A stretch of 64,000 bases of DNA from Laccaria trichodermophora (Eukaryota > Basidiomycota > Agaricomycetes > Agaricales > Hydnangiaceae). Numbering within the stretch: position 1 is the stretch's first letter; each line of letters opens with the position of its first letter. The notes under the pieces were generated by a model that was given only the letters and a program-made list of their open reading frames with translations, did not search any database and was not told the origin of the DNA. The DNA is taken from assembly GCA_018417955.1 (NCBI GenBank), contig JACTVC010000037.1, positions 1 through 64,000 on the forward strand, written 5' to 3'. This document shows positions 1-11,727 of this stretch, one piece after another. Made by a program: the position numbers and the translations under genes.

Positions 1-590
1 CACTACAACCACCAACTGTAGACGCGGAGAAGCAAGGACTGCAGTTCAGTCCTGCGAATTTGGCGGTCCAGAGCTGGATACATAATATTCGGGATTTGTA
101 TGAGACGTCTGAGCGGTTAGCACTTTCCTTGTCTTTATTTTTTGTTTTGTTTCGTTGATGTAGAGATGGGTTGTAGGCCGGAGATTGTACGTCATCGGAA
201 AGAACAACCACGCATGGAGTTGCCTCATTTACATTGTCGTACGTTTGTCGAGCACCCGTTTTCGTGGACAAGTACTGAGATTTATTTTGTTTAGCTGCGT
301 TCCGCGCTCTAGTGGAAGAAAATGTCAAGGCAAACGTGAAGAGGATCAGTGATTCAGCGTTGATTCGACATGTGAGTCACTTCCTTTTCCCATTGTTGTG
401 TTCTTCGCGGACTTATAAAAGTAATCAACGGCACTACGCACATGATCAAGGCGCAATGTACATCCATGGCTGGGTGTACGACGTGGAGAGCGGAGAGGTG
501 TCTGATTTGGGCGTCTCCGCTGGTCCGCCTGGGAAGGAGGTTCTGCCCACGCCGTTTCCTTTGGTCGCTTCATCGACATTTGGAAAATAG
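1..590 (+). CDS. beta-carbonic anhydrase, 3' part (5' end outside window)
   Basis: Three coding pieces on the + strand resemble the C-terminal half of fungal beta-carbonic anhydrases (zinc enzymes interconverting CO2 and bicarbonate). The first, up to about base 115, contains the W-I-H-N-I-R-D-L helix. The second (about 301-370) has LVEENVKANVKRISDSALI. The third (about 422-590) has YIHGWVYDVESGEV then DLGVSAGPPGKE and ends at a TGG/AAA/TAG stop at 588-590. The zinc-binding Cys/His residues would lie upstream of the window, so activity cannot be judged. Odd: simple GT-AG joins at both visible introns (after about 115 and after 371) leave the phase off by one nucleotide, so either the splice sites differ from my choice or this copy is damaged like its neighbours. 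The family call is an inference from conserved motifs. Confidence 0.68.
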
Positions 591-1079
591 GTGTAACCAG
601 TAAATTTGGGCAGTATAGCGATCCGTTTGTAATGGAAGGATTTTCATAGGCTCACTTTTTTGTGTTTATGATCAAGTTTGCTCGGCTATATGTCCTCTAC
701 TAATGAATTCACGGTGTTCACGGTACCAATCCTTCTTGACAGACCGGTAGACTTCTGTGGTTATGTGCTTACTTTCCGGCTGCCAATGGCGTTGGGTAAT
801 TGATAGTGCGTCGACGGGTGAGTGTCGAACCTCAGAAGAGAGGGTCTGGCCACGTTCAAGCCACGTTTGGCAGGAGCTTCCAAGTTAAGTAGAGGTAGGC
901 ACGCATGGGACTACAAGTTTACGTCGAGCAACTGGATGGCGTCCAGTGCAGAGCATGGGAGACTGAGCCTAACAATATTCAAATTGAACTACTAGGGGCC
1001 GTGGTTCCCTAATAAAAATATAGGCACGTCGTCTACGAGAACCTCTTCAAAGGTGCGTCTTGAGCTTGAAGCTTGACCT
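591..1079. other. intergenic, no gene seen
   Basis: No open frame with recognisable motifs lies between the carbonic anhydrase stop and the eS10 relic. It presumably holds the 3' UTR of the former. Confidence 0.5.
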
Positions 1080-1561
1080 CTCAATGCCTTTCCGGCTTCT
1101 AAAACCTCCTTGTGAATATAGAGGGTGTCTTAGTTGCGAAATAATACTTCAACGCGCCAAAGCACGAAGAGCTCGATGTTCCCAATCTCCAGGTCATCAA
1201 GGCTCTACGAGTTTGACCTCCCGGGGTTACGTCAAGACCCAATTCTCGTGGCAGTAGTACTACTACGTTCTCACCCCTGAGTGGAGTATCTCCGCGAATG
1301 GTGCGTTTTCTCTTTGCAATGACTTGTGCCCTTTCAATGCCCATGTCTCCAGGCCTCACCTCTTCGCCGAAATTGTGCCCGCTACTCACAAAAAAGGCTG
1401 CACGTCCCCCACGCCCCGCCACTGTTCGCCCTGGAGGAGGAGAGGGTGCCTACCGTGCTCCCCGTGGCGACCGCGATGACCATCGTAAGACGGAGGGTGG
1501 TGACCCTGATAACTACAGGCCCCAATTCGCTGGTGTTGGAAAATGCCGACCCAGGGTTTAA
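1080..1561 (+). pseudogene. RPS10: decayed 40S ribosomal protein eS10 (RPS10) copy
   Basis: In three frames the + strand spells a fungal eS10 from about residue 17 to its end: EGVLVAK, then YFNAPKHEELDVPNLQVIKA, then SLTSRGYVKTQFSWQ, YYYVLTPE, VEYLREW, EIVPATHKKAARPPRPAT and the Gly/Arg-rich tail ending RPQFAGVG. Lesions: an in-frame TAA after LVAK (about 1141), a frame change before SLTSRG, a TAG (1255-1257) where the family has Trp before YYY, and a further shift after LTPE. The intron with GTGCGT donor (about 1299) and CTCCAG acceptor (about 1352) is still present between REW and HL, so this is a decayed genomic duplicate and not a retrocopy. No start region is recognisable. The native protein is a small-subunit component, so a working copy must exist elsewhere. 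Confidence 0.87.
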
Positions 1562-2282
1562 AGGGCGTGGTCATGAGTCCTATTATGACGAAAAACTTGT
1601 AGTATGGCCATACATCTTTGATCGTATGCCTCCCATCTTTATATCAGCTTTTTTACAACCTCTATCGCTCTTCATGTTTCAGGTTAACGTATGGACATGT
1701 GAATGCACGCTGGGAGAGTTTTCAGCTTCTGGGTGAATCCATGACTCCGCCGTTTTCCCCGTTCAACCTCAACGTTCGGATCATGAAACCTTCCCGAAGC
1801 ATCCACCACCTCCGTCCTCATATAAATTTACCATTCGTCTTGTGCCGTTCATGTAATCATGAAAATTTCCCGCCAAGGTTCTGCTCATCTCTCGAACAAA
1901 ATCATTTTGTTATTTTACAATATGAGCCTTTGAAAGCTAGCAAATCGTATGGACCTGAGCTTCCCCGCCTAAAACCACGTTCACTTCTTCTCCGTTCTCT
2001 TCACTAATACCAATGTTCATTTCGTACTCTATTCCCAGAGTCCAGAGTCCATAAGCTAGCCTGAGCCATTAAAATATTCTCCAGCTCTCCTTCGCGCTTC
2101 AGCCGGAGATCCAAAGGGGTTGGTTCCCCTTCGGTCCCTCAGGCCTCCGCCCTTGTCTCGTAGTTACCGTTCGGTATGGTGGGTGGCTCTATTTTTCGTT
2201 TTTTTTTTTTCCATGGTTTATAAGCAATTGATATCAATTCTTCCGTCTATAGGGATTATTATGCTCGTCGAAGTAAGGAAAA
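1562..2282. other. intergenic, unassigned open frames only
   Basis: Short frames occur here, but none has a motif I recognise. Poly-T runs near 2200 probably belong to the 3' flank of the H+-ATPase gene, which ends at 2283 on the other strand. Confidence 0.4.
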
Positions 2283-5200
2283 CTATACAGGGGCCGTCCC
2301 ACCAGTCCTACTCGGGTTCCTCGCGAGCGCCTGGCCAACTCTCTGGGCTTGAATAGAGCTGAATCGGTGCAGTTCCTCAGTTTTCATCGAGATCTTTCCG
2401 CCAAAGCCCACTTTACGTGCCGCACGCTTGATGAACGACACACGATTCAAGTAGAACGATTCGTGGATGGACGCGGCGCGCGATTGGGTGTGGGTGAGTG
2501 GGACGCCGGTGGCAGCCACTTCTTGGGCAATGCGCTCACGACGCTTGCGGATAGCCTTGATAACTGTGGCTTTCATTCCAAATTTAACCCAGTCCAGAGG
2601 GATGAACCAGATGATATTCTATATATACGATATGTTAGAATAAGGTTGACGCGTGACTGGAAAAAAGATACCCACCCAGATCCAAACAATACCGATCCAA
2701 CCACCAGAGAGAGCTTTGATCTTAGTGAAGCCCATGTCACCGTACGCAGCAATGATGGACGAGATGAGTTGGGCAAAGCAGAAAGCGCCCATGAGTGCTG
2801 TAGAGGGCCGCTCCATGAAGAAGAAGCCGTGCGAACGGGTGACGAAAATGAGGGCTTGTGAGATGATAGCAACTTGGAGGTAGACAATCATGTGCAGCTT
2901 CGGGTCGTTGTGCGAGACAGGAGGTGCGGTGTCGAGGGAGACGCCGAACTTGTCTTGGATGAAGTTGGTCTCGATTATGATGCAGACGAGGGCAATGCTA
3001 GTGTTCGAAATGTCAGCCGTGAAATTATAAGTTGGGTACAACGAACTTACGTGGACGCAGTGAGGTAAATACCATAAGCAAAAGCGTATGAAAAAATCTC
3101 AACCAAATCCCAACTATCCGGCGTCAGAGAAGGGAGCACACGATCAACCGAAAGTGTCATGATAGTCCCATCATTGAGGAGTGCAATGATCAGAATCATA
3201 AACGGCGGGAAGTTGAACTTGTACACAAATGACAGGATGGCGAAACACACAACGATACGGATGGTGACGGCGCACGCGTAGATCGAGTAGTTCCTCATAC
3301 GTTGGAAGATAATACGGGATTGGCGGATGGCGTGGACGATGGTGGAAAGACCCGGTTCAGTGAGCACGATATCAGCAGCACCACGAGCAGCATCCGTTGC
3401 ACCTTCCACAGCGATACCGACATTGGCACGAGACAGAGCAGGGGCGTCGTTGGCACCATCACCCGTCATCGCGCACAAATGCCCAAGCCCTTGTAACCGC
3501 TTGACAATCTCGTACTTGTGCTCAGGGAACACACCAGCGAACCCATCAGCATTCATAATCATCTCATCAAGGTTGCTGAACTTGCTTCCAGGGGCAGGGC
3601 CGTCCTTCAACACCTTCGCAGGATACATGTGGTCTCCCAAGCCAAGACGGCGGCCGGTTTCTTTGGCGATAGCAAGTTGATCACCAGTGACCATTTTGAC
3701 GCGAACACCAAGAGCCAGTGCATCATCAATGGTTTGCTTGGTATCACCACGGGGAGGATCAAAGATAGCCAGGAGACCAATCAGCTCAAACCCGTTACCC
3801 TCAGCCTCATGATCATCACCGTCCAATTCCTCGTAAGCGACAGCCAGGTCACGGAGACCGCGGATAGCAAAGTCTTCTACGTCCTTCTCCAACCTCTCCT
3901 CCAGCTCCTTGGTCTTGTTGCGCGTGCAAAGTTCGATGCTGATGGCCGTCATACCCTTGGTGACACGCTTAAGTTTGCCTGTCGACTCTTCACGGTATGT
4001 GATCTCGGTACGCTTATCGACGGGGTTGAACGGCTTGAAGTCGAGCAGTTTGATTCCGGCACGAGCATGGGCTGTATCTCCGAGCGCTTGAACGACGGAT
4101 GTGTCAATGGCGTCCTGATTCTCCACACGCGAGGCGTAAGCGGCAAGGAGTATAACATCCTCCGCGGAGAAGGGGCCGTATGTCTGGATAGTGTTGCGGT
4201 CGATGGTGAGCTTGTTGGTAGTCAAAGTTCCGGTCTTATCAGAGCACAGGATAGTAACACCAGCCAACTCTTCAATGGCGGTGATGCGTGTAACAATGGC
4301 CTTGTACTTGGCTAATTGCTGAGCGCCGACGGCGAGGGTGACTGGGAGGACGGTGGGCATGGCAATGGGGATGCCACCGATGAGAAGAACGAGGATGTTG
4401 TGGAGACCATCGCGGTATCTGTACCTGAAGCCAGCGTACAAGACAAAGATTTCCGCAATGACGAAGACACCGATGGTGACAAGACAGAAGGGTCCAATTT
4501 GAGCCAAAATCTTCTGCAAGTGACCAGTGGTGTCATCCTGGCCTACGAGCGAGGCAGCACGACCAAAGAAGGTGTTGGGGCCAGTGGAGATAACCACTCC
4601 CTCAGCTTCACCCTGCTTGCACGTGGATCCCCTGAAAAAAAAGACATCAGACGCTGAACAATGTGCTCCGAAAACATTATAGACTCACGAAAAGCACTGG
4701 TCGCCCGTTTTCTTGGACTGAGGCAGTGACTCGCCCGTCAAAGCGGCCTGATCAATAGAAACATTGATGGCCTCCGTCAGACGACAATCGGCTGGGACGA
4801 TATCACCGATTTTGAATGACACCATATCCCCAGGAACGAGAATGGACGACTCGATTTCTGACCATTGGCCGTCGCGTCTAAACTTGGCTTTAGGTGCCAA
4901 GGAGTCCATAAGAACCTTGACGGCATTACCAGCGTTACGTTCTTCGTAGAAACCAAGGGCAGAGTTGATGAATAGTAGGAGAACGATACCGACGAAATCA
5001 GGCCAGTCAGGGGGCTTGCCCTGACCGTTTGAAAGTACGATAGCGACGAGCGCGGCGGCTTCCATCACCCATGACAGGGGGTTCCACATAAAACTCAAGA
5101 ACTAAGCAGAATTAATCAGAAACGCATGCCTAGAGAAACTAAAAGACTAACTTGAAGGAATGGATTCTATTCCTCAGATTCCAGTTTGTTGAGGCCAAAT

Positions 5201-5581
5201 AGCTCGAGTTGTCGTTGAGCCTCCTCTTGGTTCAACCCCTCCACAGTACACTGCAAGAGCTTGAAGACATCGTCGATAACGATAGTCTCCAAGTTAACTT
5301 TCTCCTTGTCGTACAAATCCTCTGCCTTTAGTTCGATATGTAGGGAGGCACGTTCGTATGAGCCAAGGAAGATTAAACACATTGAAGACGTACCGTGGAC
5401 ATATCGACCTTGGCGTCTATACGCGCGTCAGAACCGCATAGAACAAGTTGAATAAAATCAACGAATCACGAGTTGCTTTCTCGTCGTCATGGCCAAAATC
5501 CTTACACTGCCTCTTTTTTCTCTCTGGGTCCTCGATGGCGTCGGTAGCATCACCCTGAGAATCGTTTGCGACGGCGCTCAT
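2283..5581 (-). CDS. PMA1: plasma-membrane H+-ATPase (P3A type), interrupted by an in-frame TAG
   Basis: Proton-pumping P-type ATPase of the fungal plasma membrane. The ATG at 5581 opens [20 protein letters not shown]. Seven exons follow: 5581-5506, 5416-5394, 5325-5152, 5101-4689, 4631-3051, 2997-2676 and 2618-2283. They sum to 2925 nt, a whole number of codons (974 residues), the usual size. Landmarks are all present: TGES actuator loop, CSDKTGTLT phosphorylation site, KGMT nucleotide site, [14 protein letters not shown] hinge, the membrane segments, and a regulatory tail ending [12 protein letters not shown]. Every intron is GT-AG and in phase. The one serious lesion is codon 86, TAG at 5169-5167, in the linker before the first membrane segment, which would leave an 85-residue product. 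Two conserved-looking positions also differ from what I remember of the family: Pro after MPTVL and Gly after DPPR. Either a recent pseudogene, a sequence error or recoding. Confidence 0.9.
5167..5169 (-). other. in-frame TAG stop in the H+-ATPase reading frame
   Basis: On the minus strand the codons read GAG GAA TAG AAT CCA TTC CTT CAA, then the donor GTTAGT. No GT lies upstream within the exon that could splice the TAG out and keep frame. Relatives carry a variable polar residue here, so a CAG-to-TAG transition is the simplest origin. Confidence 0.85.
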
Positions 5582-7336
5582 GGTGGCTAAATCACTTCCA
5601 GGAAGAAGATTGCGACCAGGGGAATGAGGGATAGAGATGTTTGACCTTATTATGTAGTTCCCGACCTATCCATGAGAGATTTGCGAGGCCGCAGAGGAAC
5701 CGACTCGGAGATTCCAATCTGTTATGATAGCAGAAATACATACCAGATTTCATCGCTTTTCTGAGGAATATATGCGTTGCGTTTACCTCGGTGCCTCGCT
5801 CGTTCCGGGTGTCGACGACATCTCAAGGGCAACCAAAGCGCCATGAGGGAAAAACGCCAGTCGCACCCGTTGGCGGAAAGCACGATCGGGGTGGATGATG
5901 ATGATGTCCTGATGATAATGCATATCTACTCCGGGAGCCTTTGCCAAACATGACCAAGCAGTGTGTTTCTCTTCTCCATCAAACAAAAATTCGAGGCGAT
6001 CAAGGTCGTTGAGGGTTACATATTCGCGTTCGTCCGTGCACGAGGAGGTGATCAATTGCCGATCACGACCTGAACATGTTCTCAACTCCAACTCGGCTCA
6101 AAACCCCTGCCATCCTCGCGTGCATCAGATGATTGGCTAAATTTGAAGCTCGAGAGCTCAGCGCTCAGCGCCAGCTGCAACAGTGCAAGTGACAGAGAAG
6201 GTGCGCAGTGTTGAAAGTGTGGTGGGTTGGCCGCTCTGCTGGCGGAGGGACCTCATCGTACGTGGTTTTTTCTATGGAACTGCTCCAATGTTGAAGATTC
6301 TACAGCTCGACAGCAGGTTTTTTCTTAGCTTGAGGGTTAACCCAAGCTGATCAGCTGGTGGTGGAGAGAACCCGCTCTTAGAGTCGATTGGACCGATGGG
6401 GTTTCCTCGTTCTCTCGCATTGACACAGTGATAGATGGGTCCTGCACGTCGACCACTCGTTCATCTGCCCTCCTACTCAACCTCCAGCCTCCGCGCTCAA
6501 AGGTGTAAAATCTCTATCTGGAACACACACCCGCATCCTACATTCCTCCCAACAACTGTCCCCCGATAATTGTTGTAATCCTGCGCTCCCACTCATGCCC
6601 AGCCTCATTCCGCCTCTATCTCTCATCCCACGTCGCCCAAGCACCCGAGCTCCTTCATCCACCCATTCAAGGGGTGTCCGCCCCCCTGATGCTCTCCCAT
6701 CTCTCGGCTCTCAATCACCCAGCGCGTGGTTCGTATATGACATCACGGTGGCCGCAGCGGCTGAATACGCCTCGCATGTCTCTGCGAATTGTCTGAGCTT
6801 TGACATCTCTGCGCTCAGCACAACGTTGGGTTGTTCAATCCATATACTCACGTAGCTGTTTAACGACGCAGATGACCATCACACGTACCACCTTACCCGA
6901 CCACCTAACACACATCACGACACTTGCACTCATAAAAATGAACAACGCACCTCGACCCACTCATACCGCTCTCTACGCAGCGGTGGAAACAAGACGCCGT
7001 ATGAATCTTTACACGCCATGATGAGCTGCGGAGCTGAACCATTTTGACGCATCTATAGGGAGGGCAGGGGTAAGGAAAAACGCAGGAGGGGGAGGTGGAA
7101 CTTCAAAAGTGGAGCTGCGCCAAGATGGGGATGCCGATGATGAAGAAAACGTTTGTAACCCTAGAGTTGAGTCCGGAGACGAATTTGATTGTTCATCCTT
7201 TCGTTCAAGTTGATGATTCAACGGGCTGTTGAGTTGGTGGGTTCTCCCTTCCTGTGACGATGACGTCTCGCTGACTTGAATAAAGGCCCAATCGCAGGGC
7301 CAATGACCCAATACCTCCCACATCCCCTCACCGACA
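5582..7336. other. intergenic, promoter side of the H+-ATPase; no firm gene
   Basis: This contains the 5' flank of the minus-strand H+-ATPase. A minus-strand frame of about 100 codons (6091-5783) has ordinary amino-acid composition but no motif I recognise. C/T-rich stretches lie around 6470-6720. Confidence 0.4.
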
Positions 7337-8470
7337 GCATGTTTCTCAACTCCAGGTGGTGACTAAGCTCACGAAGGACACTTTATCCGGCACGGCATTG
7401 CAAGAGATCAACTTCTGGTTGAGCCTTGAGAGGGCGTTGGAGGGCATAGAGGCACAGTTGAGGAGCGAGGAGGTGGGATAGGCCTGTACAAAGGCATCTT
7501 ACGCGCAGTGGAAGGCCTCTCGACATGCTCATATACCTTTGAAGCGTTCTCAGAGTTACAAGGTAAGGTTCAGGCTGCCGTACGTACCCCCTTCCCCCCC
7601 TTATCACCACAAGGCTGACAGATCACGCACAGACCGACCGCCTGAACCTGGAAGGATACGCGAACCTCGAACACTGGGTTACCGGGGCGGATTGAGGGGA
7701 TCCTTCTTCAGAGACTGACCCATATCGTCCAGGTGTGGTGTACCGAGTTCGATAGGGTTGAGATACCCGACGATTTTACCAGTTAGGGATGTTGCGAGTA
7801 AGAGGATAATCAAGCGGATGAAGGAGGAAAAGGTACGTTTCTCATTCTCCTTTTGTTGCGAGCAAGGACTGATGATTGCTGGGGGTAGTTCATGGAAGGA
7901 CATATGACGCTGAAGCATATCGTTCACGAGATCAGGATATAGAACTGGGTCATCTTTTTGAACCCGCCTATAGGGTATGCGAGGTCTTCGTGGATTAGGC
8001 AGTGGCATGATTAGCCCGGTGTGTACTCTTCCTTGCTTGGGTTTGAAATTAAAGCTGAGCATGTCGGACAAGCGTTATCTGCAGATTGAGGAGAATCCAG
8101 AGTTCTCGGCACGAGATTGGGCTGCAGATGGAGGAAGCGACAGAGGAGACATACACGTCATTGGTACGTCGAGGTTGTTCTGGGTGCATAGACTTGTTCT
8201 GACGTCCCTTTTAGTTGACCCGTTTCACTGACAACGCTCTCGATAGCCCCTTCGCCCTAATCGAACATAAAGTCCAACAACGCAAAGACTACGTCGGCAA
8301 ATGGCTCCGATTCCAGTCCCTCCGGGATCTTGAGGTGAAATACGTGTTCAACTGCCTCGGGTACTCACTCGCGAACCGGCAGCTGCTCTTCAAGGAAATC
8401 AAGAAAGTGCGGTTTTTCGTTTGATACCCAGAAATTGTTTGGGGTGTGCGTTCTCGATGAATGTGCCATA
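7337..8470 (+). pseudogene. DYN1: dynein heavy chain fragment, heavily decayed
   Basis: The + strand retains islands of the N-terminal tail of cytoplasmic dynein heavy chain (a >4000-residue microtubule motor). In order: QVVTKLTKDTLSGTALQEIN with FWLSLERALEGIEAQLRSEEV (about 7353-7478), VEGLSTCSYTFEAFSELQGKV (about 7510-7570), RLNLEGYANLEHWV (about 7640-7680), RIEGILLQRLTHIVQVWCTE with FDRVEIPDDF (about 7688-7785), KHIVHEIRI and NWVIFLNPPI (about 7910-7975), and LTRFTDNALDSPFALIEHKV with QQRKDYVGKW through KEIKKV (about 8215-8410). A last trace, FDTQKLFGVCVLDE, lies near 8430. Lesions: TAG at 7479-7481, an internal deletion after RSEEV of a few hundred residues, a frameshift with TGA near 7690, and a TAG in the HEIRI island near 7940. 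There is no ATP-motor region, so it cannot make a working motor. Confidence 0.87.
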
Positions 8471-10389
8471 TCGAACGCAAGATTCGTCCTTTGGAGTAGG
8501 AAACCACAGGCAAAGGAGGGAGACCTTTGAAATACAAACATTCGCGTCCCGATCGTCTCCGAACCCATACACACGCCTCAAGAGTGCTCACCCCGCCCCA
8601 AGCCTTCACCTTCACCTTTTCCCGTCTGCCTAGCTATCCCCTTCACGGACCTTCATCGACCGAATGCTCTCCCCCGTCGCCCTGCCGCACTAAACCCTGT
8701 ACACGTCATCCTCGCGTCCTTGCAATATGAGCCTGCATAGTCCGCGAACAATATGCGTGGATAGTCGCTGAGGATGTCGGATTGGTTCAAAAGCCTCCAT
8801 CCATCCATGAACGTAGCAGTTGCAGCTTCTTAGGTTCATCAATGCCACGTCATTGTCGTCTTTGGAACGGGGATGGGAATTACCCCAAAACCCTTCTAGT
8901 GATCCGCCTGTGATCCGCCTTGGGAGCCTTGGAAGAGGGTAAACGTAGCCGGGGGACGTAGATGGTGGACGTGCGAGCTACGCATAGGCTGTTGATAAAC
9001 TGGGGGTTTAAAGCGTCGCGAGAAAGACGGCTACTGCAACGAAGGGATTGAGATGGAAGGAGCAGATTCTCCGATGGAAAATTGAGCGTACCAGGTTATT
9101 CAGCCGAGCCTTCTTCTCGAGACTCAAAAGCTCTTGCCGTCGACGTTTTCCACGAAAGATGGGTCTATATTCCTGGTGTCTTTGAAGAGAAGTGACGCCG
9201 CCGCTGATAGAGTCCAAGGTGAAGATGCAACGTGGGGAACGATAGACAATAGGCAGTTGCGAGCTTATCAGCAAAGGCACCAGTTCGTATGATTCGTATG
9301 ATTCGGTGCACGTGGCTCAGGAATCAAGTGGCTGTGCTTATGAACTCTACCACAACCACAATTTTGTCGGAGCCTTGAAAGTTTACATCCAAGTCGATAA
9401 CTCGGTCAATATGCCGGATTTATTGTGTAAATATGTGAAGGCCCCGAAGGAGAAAGGATGTACTTTCGTTGCTGCATGCGCATCCGCAACGGTCACTCAT
9501 CGTGCAGCGGTGTGCCCTTCCGACCGAAAATTCGGTCTGACGGCTATACCAGGGTGTGTGATTTACTAGGCATGCTTCGGGTGATTGGAATATTTTCATT
9601 GGCAGCACATCAGTTGAATTACAGCTGTTAAAATCTCCACTGCCAGTGCTGAAGGGTTTCATTGTACACAACCTGGGCGATGACCTCAACGGAAAGTAAT
9701 TCTGCTGCTAATCAATCTCTTTTGTTCAATTGTCCATCTTTTCAGGTCGACGCAGTGCTTGAGAGCATAGAAGTTGGGATCGACGATGTAGCCGTATCGG
9801 AAATGCTCGTGCTTTGCCTACGAACTCGAAGTCAGTGATAAAGAAGAATCTCGATACCAACGAACAGCCTATGTCCAAGTGATGCTAGAGGTCCTCTCAA
9901 CCAAGTAAGGAGGTTGGTCGATGATTGCGTGATAGATTTTCTGTGCAGTAAAGACGGTTGGTTTAGCTTGACGCGGTTCGATCTATTGACGGCGGTTCCT
10001 CGGTGATTAGGTCTCTTCCATACCCCGGACTCGGAAGACCTACCGCAGCAGTGGCTATAAAGTGGGCGAAAGCGATAAGAATTGACTTGAGATGCATGTC
10101 TCTGGGGTTTGCAGGTAGTGGCCGCCCGTGTGACTTGTCATATAACTTACGGAGAAACATATAGGTTGCGCGATCCTCGGCCATCTTATCCCAGAGGCCA
10201 TTTTGCCTTGTCAAGCGCAGAAAGATACCGTCGCCATCAATTACGGGGGCTGCTAGGAGCTGCCCCTTCGAAAAAAATTGATGTCGCCTGGGTAAAATGG
10301 TAGTTTGAATTTGTGCTTTACCTCCTTGTTCAACCGAGCCTGAATAACTTCCACGCGTTAGTGCACTTCTCAGATGGTCTCCTAGCACG
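8471..10389. other. intergenic with unassigned frames
   Basis: No recognisable gene. A + frame of about 87 codons at 9306-9569 (VHVAQESSGCAYEL...) has balanced composition but no motif I know. The area may contain further dynein-derived DNA that has decayed beyond recognition. Confidence 0.35.
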
Positions 10390-11385
10390 CACCCTGTTTT
10401 TTGGCTCGTGCTGGATAAGCCGAACTTCAGTTCTTCGGTTGACAACAATCAACTGTCTCTTATAACGCCTACGAAGAATGTGGAGGGTTGTCCGTAATGA
10501 CGTCTGAGGCCACTGGACTTTAAGGCAATAGCCATCCCGACTCCTCAAGTGCCCCGACAACGAGCAAAAAAGGCTCATTCACTTCAGGCGCAACTGTCGG
10601 ATCTCGAACTGCCTTAAGCGACGTTTTCTCCTTCTTGAGCTATCCTTCCGAGTCAGCGCAAAGCTCAAAGGATATAGGGAACCATCTCAGGGGATATACG
10701 ATGCCATCGACGTCTCGAGTCTGCACCCGGCTATTCGACTTTTCGAAGCAACCTTTGTCTAGAACGTATCGGGCCGACCTCAAAAGCTCGAAAAATTTGT
10801 CGAATCTCAAAATAATTGTCAGGACGCTATCGCACGTTCACGGGAAAAGAAATTTCTGGATTAACCCACTCATAATATTCCTTCCCCGCAATCTTGTGTT
10901 TCTGGCACACCCTGGAAAAGCCGAACTCCCGTTATTCAGTCAACAACAATCAAACGTATCTTCAGGTATTAAAAGAATCCGGATAACGTCTACGAAGGAG
11001 GTGGAGGATTGCCCGTAATCACGCCTGGGGCCACTGGATTTTGAGGCAATAACCATCCTGATCCCTTTGAGTGCCCTGACAACGAGCAAAAAAGGCTCAT
11101 TCGCTTTAGGCTCGACTGTCGGATCCCGAATTACTCTAATCGAGGTGTTACTTTCTTGGGCTATTCTTCTGAGTCAGTGCAAAGCTTAATGGAAATAAGA
11201 AGTCCCAAGAGATATACGGAGTCTGCACCCAGCTATTCGACTTTTCGAAGCAACCTTTGTCTAGAATGTATCGGGCCGGCCTCAAAAGCTCGGAAATTTT
11301 GTCCACGTTCACGGGAAAAGAAATTTCTGGATTGAGCCACTCAACTATCTCCGGTAAGATTAATGCTGTAGTATTCCTCCCTCGC
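10390..11385 (+). repeat. tandem duplication of about 0.5 kb (two diverged copies)
   Basis: Copy A (about 10390-10885) and copy B (about 10900-11385) share the same order of blocks: CGAGCAAAAAAGGCTCATTC at 10561 and 11083, CTATTCGACTTTTCGAAGCA near 10731 and 11232, then GTTCACGGGAAAAGAAATTT near 10837 and 11306. Spacing drifts from 522 to about 470 because of indels. Both copies contain many short indels and stops in all frames, so no protein is implied. The pair sits 0.3-1.3 kb upstream of the laccase start. Confidence 0.8.
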
Positions 11386-11404
11386 GGTCTTGTGTTCTGA
11401 CATG

Positions 11405-11504
11405 TTGCTTCTCAGGCAGGGGATATTTTCTCCGTCACAAGGCACGGTGGGGAATTGCTTCTCAGGTAGGGGATATTCTCTCCGTCATAAGGCACGGTGG
11501 GGAA
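11405..11504 (+). repeat. 50-bp direct tandem repeat, two units
   Basis: Unit 1 is 11405-11454 and unit 2 is 11455-11504. Both begin TTGCTTCTCAGG and end CACGGTGGGGAA, with only four substitutions between them. They lie about 220 bp upstream of the laccase start, within its likely promoter. Confidence 0.93.
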
Positions 11505-11675
11505 TAAGTGACACAGTAATGACTTCGCTTTTTTTTTTTTGGCGAACTTCTCCAGGCACCACAGCAAAAATATTACCTGCTGTCTGTTCAAAACGGCTAA
11601 CGTTGGCGAAATCGCTTCTTGATATGATGATTAATAACGGCCTTTGGGGATCAACATGGTCCACCTATCGAGCAT

Positions 11676-11681
11676 TATAAA
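11676..11681 (+). promoter_or_regulatory. TATA box of the laccase gene
   Basis: TATAAA in the context GCATTATAAAGG lies 47 bp before the laccase ATG, a plausible TATA distance for a fungal gene with a short 5' leader. Confidence 0.55.
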
Positions 11682-11727
11682 GGCCGATGAGAGTTTGTAA
11701 ATTTTGCATTTTCCCCCGCAAGAAAAA

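Noticed and set aside
1099..1422. Minus-strand ORF with an RGENVVV stretch recalling Sm-B proteins
   Set aside because: Only a few residues agree, and the opposite strand clearly encodes eS10 pieces.
3302..4657. Long + strand ORFs opposite the H+-ATPase (up to 265 codons)
   Set aside because: They are antisense shadows of a long conserved exon and have no independent motifs.
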